From Asterochloris sp. CNOR1 (lineage: Eukaryota; Chlorophyta; Trebouxiophyceae; Trebouxiales; Trebouxiaceae): a stretch of 64,000 bases of DNA. The notes below the pieces were generated by a model that had not been told where the DNA came from, did not search any database, and saw only the letters and a program-made list of their open reading frames with translations. The DNA lies in contig OZ017757.1 of the NCBI GenBank assembly GCA_963969365.1, forward strand, positions 1,984,001-2,048,000, read 5' to 3'. The position numbers and the translations under genes were made by a program. This document shows positions 1-13,000 of the stretch, piece after piece (positions within the stretch are counted from its first letter, which is position 1; every line of letters begins with the position of its first letter).

Positions 1-3000
1 CGGATGGGCATTGTACGCTCCAAGCGGGCTCCAAGCGCCATGCACCCCTACGGCTACATGAAGGACAAATTTGTGTGGTCCCTCATATCAGCTGTGGGCA
101 TCTTCTGCTTGGGAGCTGGCGTGACAGTCATGCATGGCCTTCAAAGCATGTTCCTGGAGAAGCAGATCGAGCATGTCGCAGCCACAGCCGCAGGTGAGGG
201 AAATGGCAGTCACGGTACCCTCCTGAGCACTCTCTGACTGGCGGCAGGTTGTGCGTTGCTGGCAAGCCAACAGACCCGCCTGCGCATCAGGAGGCAGCTC
301 CTGGCGACACAGAACAGCTTAACCGCTGCGTCATGCAGTCACCCAGCTGCTGTGCTTGGTATCTGTGCAGGTCTGAGGCATCCCAGTGTGCTTGAATGAT
401 GCTGCCGCAATGCCATTCCAATGCTGTTTGGCAACTGCTGACCAAAAAGTGCCTGGTGTAGTCCTAGGGCTCAATATGTGCTGGAGGGCAATGCGCTGCT
501 GGTCCAAAGTGTTGCTCTGCTTTGTGCAGTCCTGGGCTCTCCTCTGCCCATTCCCACATCAATTGTGGAAGTTGCTGCCCTCATGTCTCCACAAAGCAGC
601 CCCACGATTCTCATGTGTGCTGGACAGCCGCTTGCTGCTGCTTAAAGTACTGCCCTGCTGTGAGCAGTCCTGTTGCTTTCCTCTGAACTGCCTCACATGA
701 TGTGAGGGGGTCATTGACCAGATATTCTCTGATGCAGTCCTGGGGCTCTCATTTGTGCTGGAGGGCTACTCGTTGCTGGTGGCTGTGCGCACAGTGGCCG
801 CAGGGGCAGCCTCCCATGGGCTAACCTTCATGGAGTTTGTGCGGCGCGGCATGGACCCCACCAGCATTGCTGTCATGATGGAGGACGGCGCAGCAGTGGC
901 AGGCCTCGTCCTAGCCGGTGAGTGATGCTTCACATGTTGTGGGCAGTCCAGGCTGTCCCAAGCTGCTCAGACGGGCTGGCCCAGCACCAGTGTATCTGGT
1001 AAAGCCTGGTGTGTCAGTGCTGGGCCATATCCTGGTTGGCAAGGTATGTTCTTGAAGTTGACAGGCTGCCAATACATGCTGTTCAAAGCTGCCAATGCAG
1101 GTTGTTTGAGCAGCAGCAGACCTTGTGCTTCTCTGGCTGCAATGTTGTGTTGTTACCATCTGACTCATCATGAGACTAAACCCTGTCATAAGTTGAGCTT
1201 TGGCAGCTAGCGCGTGGGCCCCTCTGTGCCAGGCAAGGTCAGCAGTGGCGAGCCCAGTGCATGCCAATAGTACCTTTGCTTGCCTGTGTACCAGTGAGGG
1301 GTTTTCAGCATTGCGGTGACGCAGGCTGGCTTAGCAGCGGCAAACCCAATGCTAGCTGGTAGGTAACGCTGCTCAGTTGTGCGGCATCAGCAGGTCCAGA
1401 GCATGGTTCTGGATGCCCTTTGTGCTTGGCGCTGCAGCAATGATGGGTCTGGTGCTTGCTGGTGGGTGCACTTTGAGGATTTGGAGTTGGAGGGCTGTCA
1501 GCTGCATGCGCTGGCTGCCGCAGCAGCAGTAATATGGTTGCTGGCTTACAGCTGACATCTGGCTGTGAAAGTCTTGCTGCCTGCCACAGTGATTCATGCC
1601 GGCTGGCCAAGAGAAGGGTTTACAGCCTCACTTCGGCACAGCTGTCAGCAGCAGCCAGCTTCCTAGTCAGCACAAGTCATGGTCTGGGCTTCCAGCACAT
1701 GCATATGCAGCGTATCGCCCAGGGACACTTCCTTGGCAGCCTTCTGCACCAGCAGCCAGCCACATAACAGGAGACAAAGCGCACAAAGCCTGTGGCTGCC
1801 CTGCAGGCATTGCCACCTTCCTGACGTGGCAGACGGGCAGCGGTGTGTGGGATGCCCTTGGCTCCATAACCATCGGCATCCTGCTGGGGGTCACAGCGGT
1901 CTTCCTCATACAGAAGAACAGGCAGCTCCTCATTGGTGAGCCGGCAATGTCCTGCACCGTGAGGTGCAGGACTGTCGCGTTGGACTCAAATCATCTGCTC
2001 AAGCGCCTTGATTGCTGGCATACACCTGCTGGCCAGGCTGCACCTGTCACTTCTTGGGCTGATCAGTGCTGTCGCCCTCCACCAGATTGCTCTGATGTCC
2101 CATGCAGCACGTTGGGATGCAGGTCGATCGATGCAGGACGTAGATATGTCTAAAGTGTTGAAACATCTGCGACAGGACCCAGTTGTCAAGGTCAGCCTGC
2201 TTGTTCCTTTGTTTGTGTTATGTGCATGGCTCTTGATCCGCATGGGCTGAGCTATCCTGTGGCTGCTGTGGGCGCCAGGACAAGTTTCTGTGTGTCACAC
2301 TTGAGGGTTTCACGTGAAGGCTTGGTAGCCTTGAGGCTGCTGTGGGTGTGGCCCAGCAGCAGCTGTGACTCCTGCAAAGGACCGTTCAAAGAGGCGGGCA
2401 TTGGTGCTGTCGCCGCCTGCAGGCAGCCCCTCCTCATTCACGGTCGGGATGTGTACTGTGCAGGCAGTCTACGATGCCAAGAGTGAGGAGATTGGGCCAG
2501 GCGTGTATCGCTTCAAGGCTGAGATAGGTGAGAGGTGGATCCCTGTGGGTCGGCCTGTCACCCTGGCCTGCCTGTGCCTGCCCTGCCTGTGCAGTGCTCG
2601 TACTCCCATTGGCACTGTCTGGCCAGAACACTGACACTCGTGAGGCCAGATGTTTGCGGCCACTCGTCAGAGCTGCTCCCTCACATCCTGTACCCCTGGA
2701 GGAGGCACTGGCCAAGAGATCCATTGCTTCCGTTGCAGACTTCTGTGGGGAGAAGGTGGTTGAGCGCCACATGTCGCGTCTGGGCCGGGAGCCTCTGTAT
2801 GAGTGCATCACAGCTGCCTCCAAGACCAGAGACAGTAAAGCCATGGAGCTGGTGCTCATGGAGTATGGTGAGCACTGATTGCCTCACCACCAGCCTGACA
2901 GTCAGGACACTCCTGCCATGTCTCCTGCACAATGTTCCTACCTGTGGTATGCCTTGGTTGTGCAGATGTGCTGCACAACCTGTCCACAGCTGGTGCCAGA

Positions 3001-3662
3001 TAGTCTGAGGTCTGGCGCTCGTAGTACAGATCACCAGTCACGATCTAACCTTGTTGAGGCTGATAAATCTGATCTGCTCGTGGAGGGGGTTCTCATCAAT
3101 GTGTTGAAGGACTGGTGCAGTGCTGCGCTCTGTGTGAAGCTTCAGCCGGGGGTTAGTCAGGCTCCGCTTTCATTGGGCTCTGCCAGGCGGGCTGTGTGCT
3201 GGAAGTCCTGGACTGCCCACCTCTTTGCTGAGCTCACAGAAATTGCTCAGGGGCATTGCAGTCACAATCTTTGCCATTCACTGGAGTAGCAGCTGCAATG
3301 TGAAGTTGCGAATAGTAGGTCTATCCACACGCGCACCTTGACCCAACTATCCTATGCAGGCAAAGACATGGTGAATGCCCTTGGGGCAGAGGTCGACAGG
3401 TTGGAACAAGAAGTGCGTCTGCTGGTGCCTGGGCTGAGGCACATAGACTTGGAGACTGACCGGGGCAGAAGGGATGGCACTGCTTCCCAGGTGGGGGTCA
3501 GCAGCCTGCGCTTGCTTGAGGGCTCGCGACTCCATTTGGCTGATTCACGTACCACACTCATCGCTGCAGGATGACCTGGACGCACTAAGATTTGACAGTG
3601 TGCCCACCTACACCTCAGGACTGCCATCAAATGGCTTGCAAGCTTCTGCTGGAGTTGCGTGA
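1..3662 (+). CDS. SLC30A9: Zinc transporter 9-like cation efflux protein, 5' partial
   Basis: Member of the cation diffusion facilitator family closest to SLC30A9/ZnT9, a multi-pass membrane protein. Inferred exons: <1-193, 738-917, 1807-1935, 2123-2190, 2464-2527, 2739-2867, 3360-3490 and 3570-3662. All phases agree and the stop is at 3660-3662. Exon 1 carries a transmembrane segment (VWSLISAVGIFCLGAGV). Exon 2 reads LEGYSLLVAV and later MEDGAAVAGLVLAG. Exon 3 has VWDALGSITIGILLG, with the Asp/Gly pattern of the family's TM5. Exons 5-7 give the cytosolic tail typical of ZnT9 (VYRFKAEIDFCGEKVV, then NALGAEVDRLEQEV and LRHIDLE). The N-terminus lies outside the window. Introns 1 and 2 contain decayed copies of exon edges. 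Family assignment is firm; metal specificity is inferred from family only. Confidence 0.86.
455..700 (+). repeat. Acceptor-side echoes of zinc transporter exon 2
   Basis: Intron 1 holds decayed copies of the start of exon 2 (738 onward). The copy near 455-505 matches the first ~45 bases of the exon. Weaker pieces occur near 523-545, 608-650 and 661-690. They keep the order GCAGTCCTGGGCTCT then TGTGCTGGA-GG then GCTGCTGGT, but the reading frame is lost. Confidence 0.6.
1236..1475 (+). repeat. Donor-side echoes of zinc transporter exon 2
   Basis: Intron 2 holds two clear and one weak copy of the 3' end of exon 2 plus its donor (real junction at 917/918). The copy at 1428-1470 still translates as GAAAMMGLVLAG before GGTGGGTGC. 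The copy at 1329-1370 ends in a donor-like GGTAGGTAAC. A weaker one sits at 1236-1275. Confidence 0.6.
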
Positions 3663-4006
3663 AGCAAGTTCACCTCTCTCTGCAGCATGCTTAACTACAT
3701 GACTGTATGTTTGCCACAGCCTCTTTGCTTGCAAGGGTCAGGAAAGCCAAAGCTGCTCACATCAATTGGTATTTGCATAGTCAATAATAATAATTATGAT
3801 CACTGGCCACATGATCAGTCATTGAATTAGGGTCGGGATCCAGGTCCTGCTGGTGGTGTTGTAACAGCCACGGAACCAGGCCGATCCCAGCCGGCTCAGT
3901 CCTGGCATCGGTGGACAGAGGTTGTGCGATAGCGATCTAAGCTTTCTCGTACAGGTGAGCGAGTGCGCAACCCAAAGATCCTCCTCCCAAGGGGAGAGAA
4001 GTCGCC
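3663..4006. other. Intergenic, zinc transporter to armadillo-like gene
   Basis: 344 bp between two same-strand genes, expected to hold the 3' UTR of the first and the promoter of the second. It contains a short AAT repeat near 3782-3797. No clear polyadenylation or TATA signal was recognised. Confidence 0.4.
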
Positions 4007-7000
4007 ATGGGGCGAACAACGCCGCCTCAGACATGGAACGGCAGCATCCTCTCTCAATCTGGCATGCAGGCCTGTGCTGGTGCAACAGATCCAGTGCGTC
4101 TTGTGGGCATGCTGGCTGCGCAGCATGGACCTGACGATCATTCAGGCTCCCAGAGCCCATGGAAGGGCTGCGGTGGCTCAAAGGCTGCAAGCCCTGACAA
4201 GGTCAGCTGGGCATCAGACATGTGACGCATGCTTGCCTCATTCTTCATCATGCTGAACGATGGTATGATTGCGTCTTGCTTCAAGTTCAAACCACGGTGT
4301 CACGCCCATGAGGTCACATCATAGTGTCACTCCCAGGAGGCAACGCTGCTGCAGGTCACACCGGCAGGAGCCAAACGGGCACCAAAAGCCTTCCTGCATG
4401 AGAGCGAGGGCAGCGACAATGAGTACAGCGATGCCACCGCAGGCAGCACGGGCCTGCCCTCGGCCCCCAGCTCCCCAGTCGCTGGGGCTGGCCTACATAG
4501 GGCAACAGCTGGGCATCCCACACCCACGACAGCAGCAGGTGATGGCCCAACTACACCCATGAACGGTGCCGCATCAGACGCCCTGCCCTCCACGGCCAGC
4601 TCTCCCTCCACAGGAGCTGGCCAGCGCCATGTCCCGGCTAATCAGGTAGACCCCACACTGATGATGGATCAGCAAGGCTGTGAGCTTCCTTGGGAACAGC
4701 ATCTGCCCGGTCCAGCTGTGGCAGGGGCTGGCCCTCACACGCCAACAAAGGACCAGCGGGGCTCTGAGGGCTCTGCTGCAGCCGCTGCACCGCAGAGGCA
4801 CTGTGCCATGGCTGTCTCAGCAGCGGTAGATGAGCCAGCGGTCAGCCGCTGCAAGCCCACTGTTGCCGCGCCAGTCCCAGAGCCCAGCTCTGATGAGGTC
4901 AAGGGGGAAGCCGTGCTCACCCAGGCCGCGCTGATGGAGGACTTGCCAGCCAGTGCGCTGCTGCCCAGAAGCGGCAGTGCTGAGCTGCCACCGCTGGACG
5001 CAGAGGACTTGGGGGTAGCACTGAAGCAGAGGTCCAACAGCGTGCAGGTGCGCTTTGCATGGCGACTCCCTCTATGGCAGGGTTGGCATGAAAAGGTGCC
5101 CTCTGCAGGTTCAGCTTTTGATCTGCGGCTGGTCCCTAGATCACCATCTGCAGAGGGTTCCAAAGCGATGTGAAACGAAAGGCCCGTACCTGCATCAGGC
5201 TGAGCAGCTGTTGTCACTGGCCGCGCGCAGCTCTTGATCCTGTCAGGGTGACAGAGCGTGCCTCACAGTGCGACCTGCATCTGCTTGACAGGCACGCCTG
5301 CCTATCAGATGGGGCAAAGCAGGTGCACTCCACAGCATGACCAGCTGCTGCTGGACAGCCGCTTGCACTGCTTCAGTGCACTCTGGACAAGGCTGAGGCG
5401 GGTTCGCTCCCATGGGTCAATGGCCATGCCGCCCTGGCTGACGGTGCCCTTGTGCTGCAGTGCATTCTGGACACGGGGGAGGAGGTGCAGGCAGGCAGCC
5501 CTGCCTCCCATGGGGCAGTGGACATGCTGCTGGGCCTCCTGCGCGAGGGCAGCAGCATGAGCTCCATTGCTGCAGCGGAGTCCTCCCTGAAGAACATGCT
5601 GGGTGAGCGCCTGGTACACTGCTGCACAGAATCTTCCGTGAGGAATCTGCTGGGTGAGCGCCTCCAGGGTAAGTCTCGGAGCGGTCTGGCATGCCATGCT
5701 CTTAGCTTGGCGTGCAGGTTCAGCCAGCATCCCCAGTTGACCCCCGTGATCTGCCTGGCAATGTCAGGCACCTGTGCATACTCAGCCGGCACAATTGTTG
5801 TGAGCGTGTTTGGTTATTGGGCAGGAGGTGGCTGCAAAGCATGCCAACCTGTGCCCTCTGTGCTTGGGGCCTACTCTCACTGCAGGCTGGCAGGCAGGCA
5901 ATTGGACCTCGACCACTGGGGGGTTCTCAAACTCCTTCTGCCTCTGCAGGCATTGATCAGGCCCAGGAGCGGAAGCAGACAATTGCAGATATCCGGCAGG
6001 AGCTGCAGGGGGATTTGGTGGCCTCAGCCCAGGCAGTAGATTGGAGTGCTGAGGCTGGCTGGGCACTGGTGAATACCCTGCTGCTGGGTAGGTTCCTATG
6101 CTCTGCCAAGGGGTTGTCAGTACGTCATGAGTGCCGAGGCACTGGCTGACACCCTTCTGCTGAGTGAGTGCTGCTCATGCAGGAAGGCTGCCAAGGGGCC
6201 AGGCCTGCCTTTGTGGCCTTTGGTACCGACTCCTGCTGCGCTTGGGTGGACATGCCGCCGCTGGGGTACTGCCTCTGTTCCAAGCGGCTTCAACTGCCTG
6301 TGTCTCCAAGACCTATGGGGCTGGCTGGGCTTTGCTGGACACCAACCAACCTGGGGTGCTCCTGCATAGGCAAAGGCGTTGCAAAGCGGTTGTGCCTGCC
6401 TGTCTGATGCGGAGGCCAGGGAGGTTTCAGTCTAGCAGCCCCATTGACCAAGGAGTTTGCCCAGCTGCACGGCAATAGGAGATCCTGAGATTGAGAGCCT
6501 GCTGGTGTCAGCAGCAGGCCCTGACTGCTGCAATGGCTCCTGCCAGCCCATCTCATCCTTGCAGCCGGTCTCAAGTACAGACCTGCCTGCCTGCAGAGCC
6601 TGAGTCTGAGCGGCTGGCAGCCACCACTGACAGGTGCATACGCAACCTTATCATGCACCCAGACTGCCACACTGCCATCTCGGCAGGGTGAGTGCTGCCC
6701 ACCTGATCAGGCTCTCAACAGTCACACGCATGCTGGGAGCCTGCACAAAACTTGACTTTGCACACTGAGCACTGCTGCTTCCGAAGGCATTCTGCCTCCA
6801 TGTGAAAAGCCATGTGCTTTGTTGACTTCCTGGCTGATGCCCCACTTTGCAGCCTGCAGGCTGTGACTGACAGGGTCCCACTCTGCTGCAGTGACCTGTC
6901 TGTGTTTGCCCTGAATGTGGATCTCTGCCTGTGCGCTGAGAGCCAGAAGGCAGCAGTGCAGCTTATCATCTGTGCTCTGGCCTTGATGCCGCCACACAGC

Positions 7001-10000
7001 AGCCTCACCTGTCTGACGACTGTGGCTGATCCTCACAGGGTAAGACTGCAACGGGGCATTGCTGTGGGACCCCCTTCTGCCTTCTCTTGGCAGCCGTCTG
7101 AACACCACTGCACTGCTTGTGTGTCAGCTCTGTGGATGCCTGAGGCAGCACCACCGCTGAGGCGTCGCTTTGCTTGTTGGTGATGCCTTCAGTCCTTGCG
7201 AGAACCAATACCTTGAATGCCTCTGTGCAGGCGCTGGTCAAGATTGCTGAGGGGCATAACGATGCTGCCGGCCAGCTAGCTCTGTGGGGAGTCATGGTGC
7301 TGGCGTGCCTCTCCGAGTGGCACACAGAAGCTCTGGCGCGTGCAGGTGAGCATTGGAAGTCCCTGTCTGCTGCCTGGCCGCCTGCAGGCCTCCCTGGCCG
7401 CAAGATCTGTGTGGCGCCTGTCTGATGCTGACAAGCTGCAGGCGGGACCCTCCTGCCTTCTGTAAGGCTGGCTGCGATGCATGGGCGACATCAAGCTCAG
7501 GCTGGTATATTCAGTCCCTGCGTGCCCGGCAGCTCTGGGTGCCTTGAAGGGATGGGTGAGCTTGCGCTGGGGTCCTTGCGGTGCATGCATTGATTGCATG
7601 GACCCAGCCACTTGCTAGAGCAAATATGGAGCAATGGACGCACAGGACCGGTGCACATGCCAGGAAGACAAGGGAGAAGACGTGTACAGCAAGGGGTGCA
7701 CTGCCATTCCATCCAGTTGAGGGGAGGTGCACGTGCAGGGTCTGACTCCTGCAGTCTCAGCGGGCCACCCAGTCACACGGTGTCAGAAGTTGTGGTGCAG
7801 GTGCCACTGCGTTGGTGGTCCCCCTGACCTACCAGGCCGACAGAGCGGGGAGGGATGGCGCCCTGCAGGCACTGGCGCGCCTGGCCGCCAAGGAGCCTGC
7901 GGCCGCCAGCCAGACCATGTTGCACAGCGCAGGTGAGCTGTGCAGGCCCACCTCCATGCAGCAGAGCCACTTTCCAGGTACAGACCGGTTGGTGGGCCTG
8001 CAGGCCATGTTGCATGGTGATTGGGCACTGGTCGCCTTGTTCCACCTTTGGACTCTCTCAGCAGTATGCACCAGCAGTTCTTGGAGAAGAGCCTGACGTG
8101 CTGAAGTGTTGTGCTGCAGGCATCCCCCCGCTGATGGGCCTGATCGCGGACCTCTCAGAATTGCACTTGAGGGGTGGGCAGGAAGGCGTCCTGCGTGCTG
8201 CTCTAGAGCTGCTGGCAGCTCTCCTAGGCGAGGCAGGTCCACAGGCAAGTCTGGGCGGGGCTTCCACCCTCTGGTCTGTGCTGGCCACTTCAGCCGCAGT
8301 GCGCAGCTTGGCGGCCCGGACCTCCTGTGCGGCTGGGCTGAGCTGTCAGGCAGGCCACCCTGCATTCAGGTGCTTACGGACACCATTGGGCGTCATCATG
8401 GTCATTGTTCTGGGCTGCTGGCAACAATGATGAGCAGGGCAGGCCTGCGGATCAGGCCTATGCAGAATCCCTGCGCAATACAGCTGCCAGCCGCCTGGGG
8501 CCTGCTGCATCGGGTGCATGCAGAGGCTCACCTCCTCCAACTTGTGGATTGCCTCAGCCATGTCTTTGCTTCTGGCGCTGGTGCCTCTCTGCAAGGGTGC
8601 AGCCCCGTTGCCATACAGCTGCCAGCCGCCTGGGGCCTGCTGCATCGGGTGCATGCAGAGGCTCACCTCCTCCAACTTGTGGATTGCCTCAGCCATGTCT
8701 TTGCTTCTGGCGCTGGTGCCTCTCTGCAAGGGTGCAGCCCCGTTGCCTGCGAGCTGGGCAAAGCTCGTCTGTTTCTGAAATGGGGACAGAGCAGCCTTGG
8801 AGCCCCACAAGTCTCACTCTCACGCCCCAGCTGCACCTTGCTGCACGTGACTCACAGAGCTCATCGGGCCTGTTGAAGCATCATCTCCACAAACGATGTC
8901 TTGTGGGTGCGACTTGCCTGCCAGCACCAGAGATCCGTGCACCTGACTCAGCATGTGGTTCACACTGTGGCATGCAAACATACACATATATATACACACA
9001 CACATAGACAATCTCTGCCTGATGTGCAGGCAGAGGTGGCCTCTGAGGTGATGCTGTGCCGGGGAGAGGCAGCCTTAGTCATCTGTGGTGACTTGTGCGA
9101 CCCCACGCTCAACCTGCCCGCCATCACCGCCCTGCGTCAGATTGCCCGCCTGGCCCCCGACTACCGTGCCGCCATTGCAGCGGTAGCTGAGGGCACCACC
9201 GTCAGCGGGCGAGTGCTGCAGGGTGAGGCACAGATGAATGCAGCATGCCGCCGTTGAATGGAGTGAGCTGCCTGCAGCGCATGTATCGAGCAGCACGGAG
9301 AATGAACAGGGGGATGTTGAAGGGTGAGAGACCCGGTTGCAACCAACACATCAATGTTGGCTTGTTGCCTGGGGCCCAGCAGACATTGCTGCAGCAGCTG
9401 AGAACATGAATGTCAGCGGGCGTGTGCTGCCGGGTGAGGGGCACTTGAGGACAGCGTGCCGGCAGCTGCCTGTAGCCCAATGGCTGTACAGTCGTTGAGG
9501 GCACCATATGTGGTGAGGCATTAGCGTGGCGGGCAAGTCAGCGTCTGAACAAGGCAAGGGTCCATGCAGCCATGCTGCAGCACCTGAGAGCGCCTCTGTC
9601 AGTGGGCGCATGCTGTAGGGTGACTGGGAGGGTTGGCGTAGAACGCTGCTGATTTCATTGAGATCCGCTGAGTTTCCTTGCAATAGTGGCTGTGAGTACC
9701 GCAACCCGAGTCTAGGGCAGGCTGGCTGGCTGGCTAAGCACTTCTCGACCCCGGTTCCGACACCTGTGCTTAGGCTGCCTGGAAGTTGCTGACCCCTTTG
9801 CTGTGCTGGCGCTCTGGCGAAGGCCGTTTTTTAGTTAAGGCTCTTCTTACTTCTGCCATCTGCTGCACTGCTGCAGACAGGACCACGTCGTTCAGCACTG
9901 AAGCCGGATCTGGAGAGGCAATCAAGGAGGTGCGCTGTGCGCATCAGTACCATAATTCTGATGGTTTGCACCAAACAGTCAGCTGCCTGTCTGCGCCCAT

Positions 10001-13000
10001 CAGAGCCAGCCTGTCTGCCCTCCTGTCAAAACCTGCCCCCAAATTTTCTCTGCATGCCTTGGTGAGCTGCACTCCTCATGCATGCCAGACAGGCGCTCCC
10101 TGCACCATTCAACGCAGACCACTGAGGAGAAGTTGCCTGGCCCCTGTGCATTCGCCTGCCTGGCAGGCGACAGGAGGCGGCTGTCAGTCTCCTGCACCCA
10201 TGCCCAGCAGGCCACACCTTCACAATGGCCTGTATGCCAGCAACAGCTGCTGCCACCCATCCTACGCTCCTCATTTGCTCACAACAGCCCCTCAATGCTG
10301 CCCCTCTATGTTGACTGCAGATGTCCATGAGCCGGGCGCTGCCTGGGGGAATGAAAATTCGGACTGAGCAGGACCTGCAGGTGGATCAGCATTCAGATGT
10401 GCCAAATTTTGCCCTTTCAATGCTGCTTCCTTCCCTTGGATTGTTGTGGAGCGTACTGCTTAATGTGCAAGTCCAGCTGCCTTGCCCTGCAAGTCCTGCG
10501 CCCTGCCTAGCGAGAGTCCCACCCTGCAGCATTCATTCAATGCTGCCAGAGGCTGCTGTTAGCACTTGCTCTCCACAAGGGATGTATCGGCAGGGGAATT
10601 TGCTTGCGTGTGTCACACCCACCAAGGTCACTACTCAGCAGCCAGTCAGCTTCTAGCATGGGCACCCAACGCCAGTCTGCAGGCTGCCTTGCGCAAGGAG
10701 CATGCTTCACAGTCGCTGGCTCCACATACTGACTTCCACATCACGCCTGTTACTGGTGTTGGCCTGCTGGAGCACGCTGACCGCTTCTAGAACCAGCAAC
10801 AGCTTAGCACAGGACTGAGGCGACCCTCCAGCGACGACCTGCAGGCTGTGATGCGCATGCGCCAGGAGCACGCGGACCGCTTCCAGCACCAGTCAGGGGC
10901 AGAGGAGGGTCCTGTTCACCTGTACAGCGCACGGGAGCATCCCATGCATGCGCGCCTGCGCAGCTTGCGCAGTGTGCAAGCATCGGCCATCCCGGCTGCC
11001 CAACCGGAGGGCAAACCACGCAGGTCTGTTGCTTGCAGTAGGGAGGTTGATGGGCACAGCACGGTGCTGCTGCATGCTTGCAAAAACAGCGAACAGCTGC
11101 TGCACTTCAGAGGAGGAGCCAGGAGCTGATCATGTACGGCATCTTGCAAAGAGTCCTGCTGCTGCCCGATTGCGCAGCACATGAGAGGCCACTATCACAC
11201 TACCCAGCCAGGGAGCAAGGCAGAAAGGTCCCTCTGCAGCCCCAGATTGTGTTCGGGCTGGTACCTTTTGGCTGCATGCATGGCTCCACACGGTTGGCCA
11301 CCACAGCCCCCGCGCCAGAAAGCAACTAGAGCACAGGTGGTGAGGGACTGTGGTAGTGGATGCTTGAAGTTTGGCAATGGCATTGAATGCAAGTACTTCC
11401 CCAAGACCCCAAGCACGGTCACACTGTGAGCCCAGCCCAGGCGTCACAATGTCAACCCAGTGATGTTCTGTGGCATTGCTTCGGTTCTTGAGCGTGGTCC
11501 TCACAGCTGGAGGCAAGTTGTTCGCTCTCTTGGGGGCTGTCTCAACAGCAGGGCACCGCAGGAGGCATCGCAGCACACTGCCTCCATCTTCTGCAGATTC
11601 TCGTTGTTTGGGCGCTTCAGCACCAGCTCTCCGCGGGTGAGCTCAGCAGCTGGCAGCGGCACCAGTGGCCTGGCAGTGGCGGCAGGAGATGGCGTGTCCT
11701 CCAAGCGTGCCCTGTTTGAGCAGTGGCAGAACGCGCAGCCACCCCCGCAGGACCCAGCCTCACCCCAGTCAGGCAAGCCGCACATGTTTCGGGAAGTATT
11801 GATTGAACTGGAGAATGTGCTAAGGAGCACACCTCTGCAGCAGCAGTGACCAGCAGCACGGGCAGGCCCAGCCTGTAGCGAGCCAGCAGGACAGCGGCTG
11901 CACCGGAGGCAGCCACCACTACAATCAGGCCAGCTCCAATGTCCAGGGCAGTCCGGGCTGCACCAGCCACCACTGTTTCCACTGCATCAGCTGCATTGCC
12001 TGCTGATGGCTACATTGTGAATGTGGCGGTAGCCCTGTCACCAGCTGCACCTCTCCAAATGGCAATCTGACTCCGGGAGGGAGGAGGTCCCCTTCAGGTA
12101 AGCCACACATGCTGCTGCCCGTCACCTGAGCATGGACTTCGTGCAGAGTCACCCGTTGCTGTCAGGCAACTCCAGAGCAGCTGTGCATCCTGGAGATGTT
12201 GGAATGTTGTGCGTGCAGCCGCCACCTCCCCTGCCAATGCAGGACCTTGACAGCTGCTGACAGGAACCGTTGGGATGCCTGCAGCCACTGGCAGCCGCCG
12301 TCAGAGCGCTCCAGGCAGCAGGGGTCAGTGGGAGCAGCCACGGCAGCAGGGTCTGCTGGACTCGCACCATTCATTTGGGCAGCCCAAGACTCCAGCCGCG
12401 TCCTTGAGGCGCCCATTCCCTGACTGCCTTGCCCAGGCAGCGACTGCTGGCGCCCATAACAGTAATAGTAATAATAAGGGGGTCTTTGGTCCCCCCTGCG
12501 GCCCCAATCTGCCCAAAAACAGCATGGGGACTGCCGACCCGCTGCGGAGCACGGGCATCGATCTTGACGACATCCTGCCCCCTGAGGGTGGCCACCAGGC
12601 CACCGCGGTGCTGAACACGGTGCAGGCCTACGAGATGGCCATGCTGAACACGGCCGACATGCAGGGCTCCAACCAGGGCCCCCACCGCGTCACATCCCAC
12701 GGCGGGTGGGACAGCTTGCAGCGCACTGTGCCGCTGCCTGAGCCAGCTTTGAATGGGTGAGCGATTGTCCCTGCTCCTATAGGACAGAGATTGGCATCAC
12801 CAGTCATATGTAAGTGCTGCTCCTGTCAGTCTGATACCAGCACTGGTGTGTACTGCCAACATTGTATCCTGAAGGGGACACTTTTGCACCTGCAAACCTG
12901 CAGCTTTCTGGTTGCTTCCCATGCTTTGTCAACAGCGACTGGCAGGCGACCATCAGCATGTTGCCCGCATGTAGGGCCCAGTCGGGTGCCAGCATTGAGC

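Noticed and set aside
8478-8747. CRISPR-like or mobile-element repeat
   Set aside because: Two adjacent identical 135-bp units without spacers, terminal inverted repeats or transposase genes; it is a simple tandem duplication.
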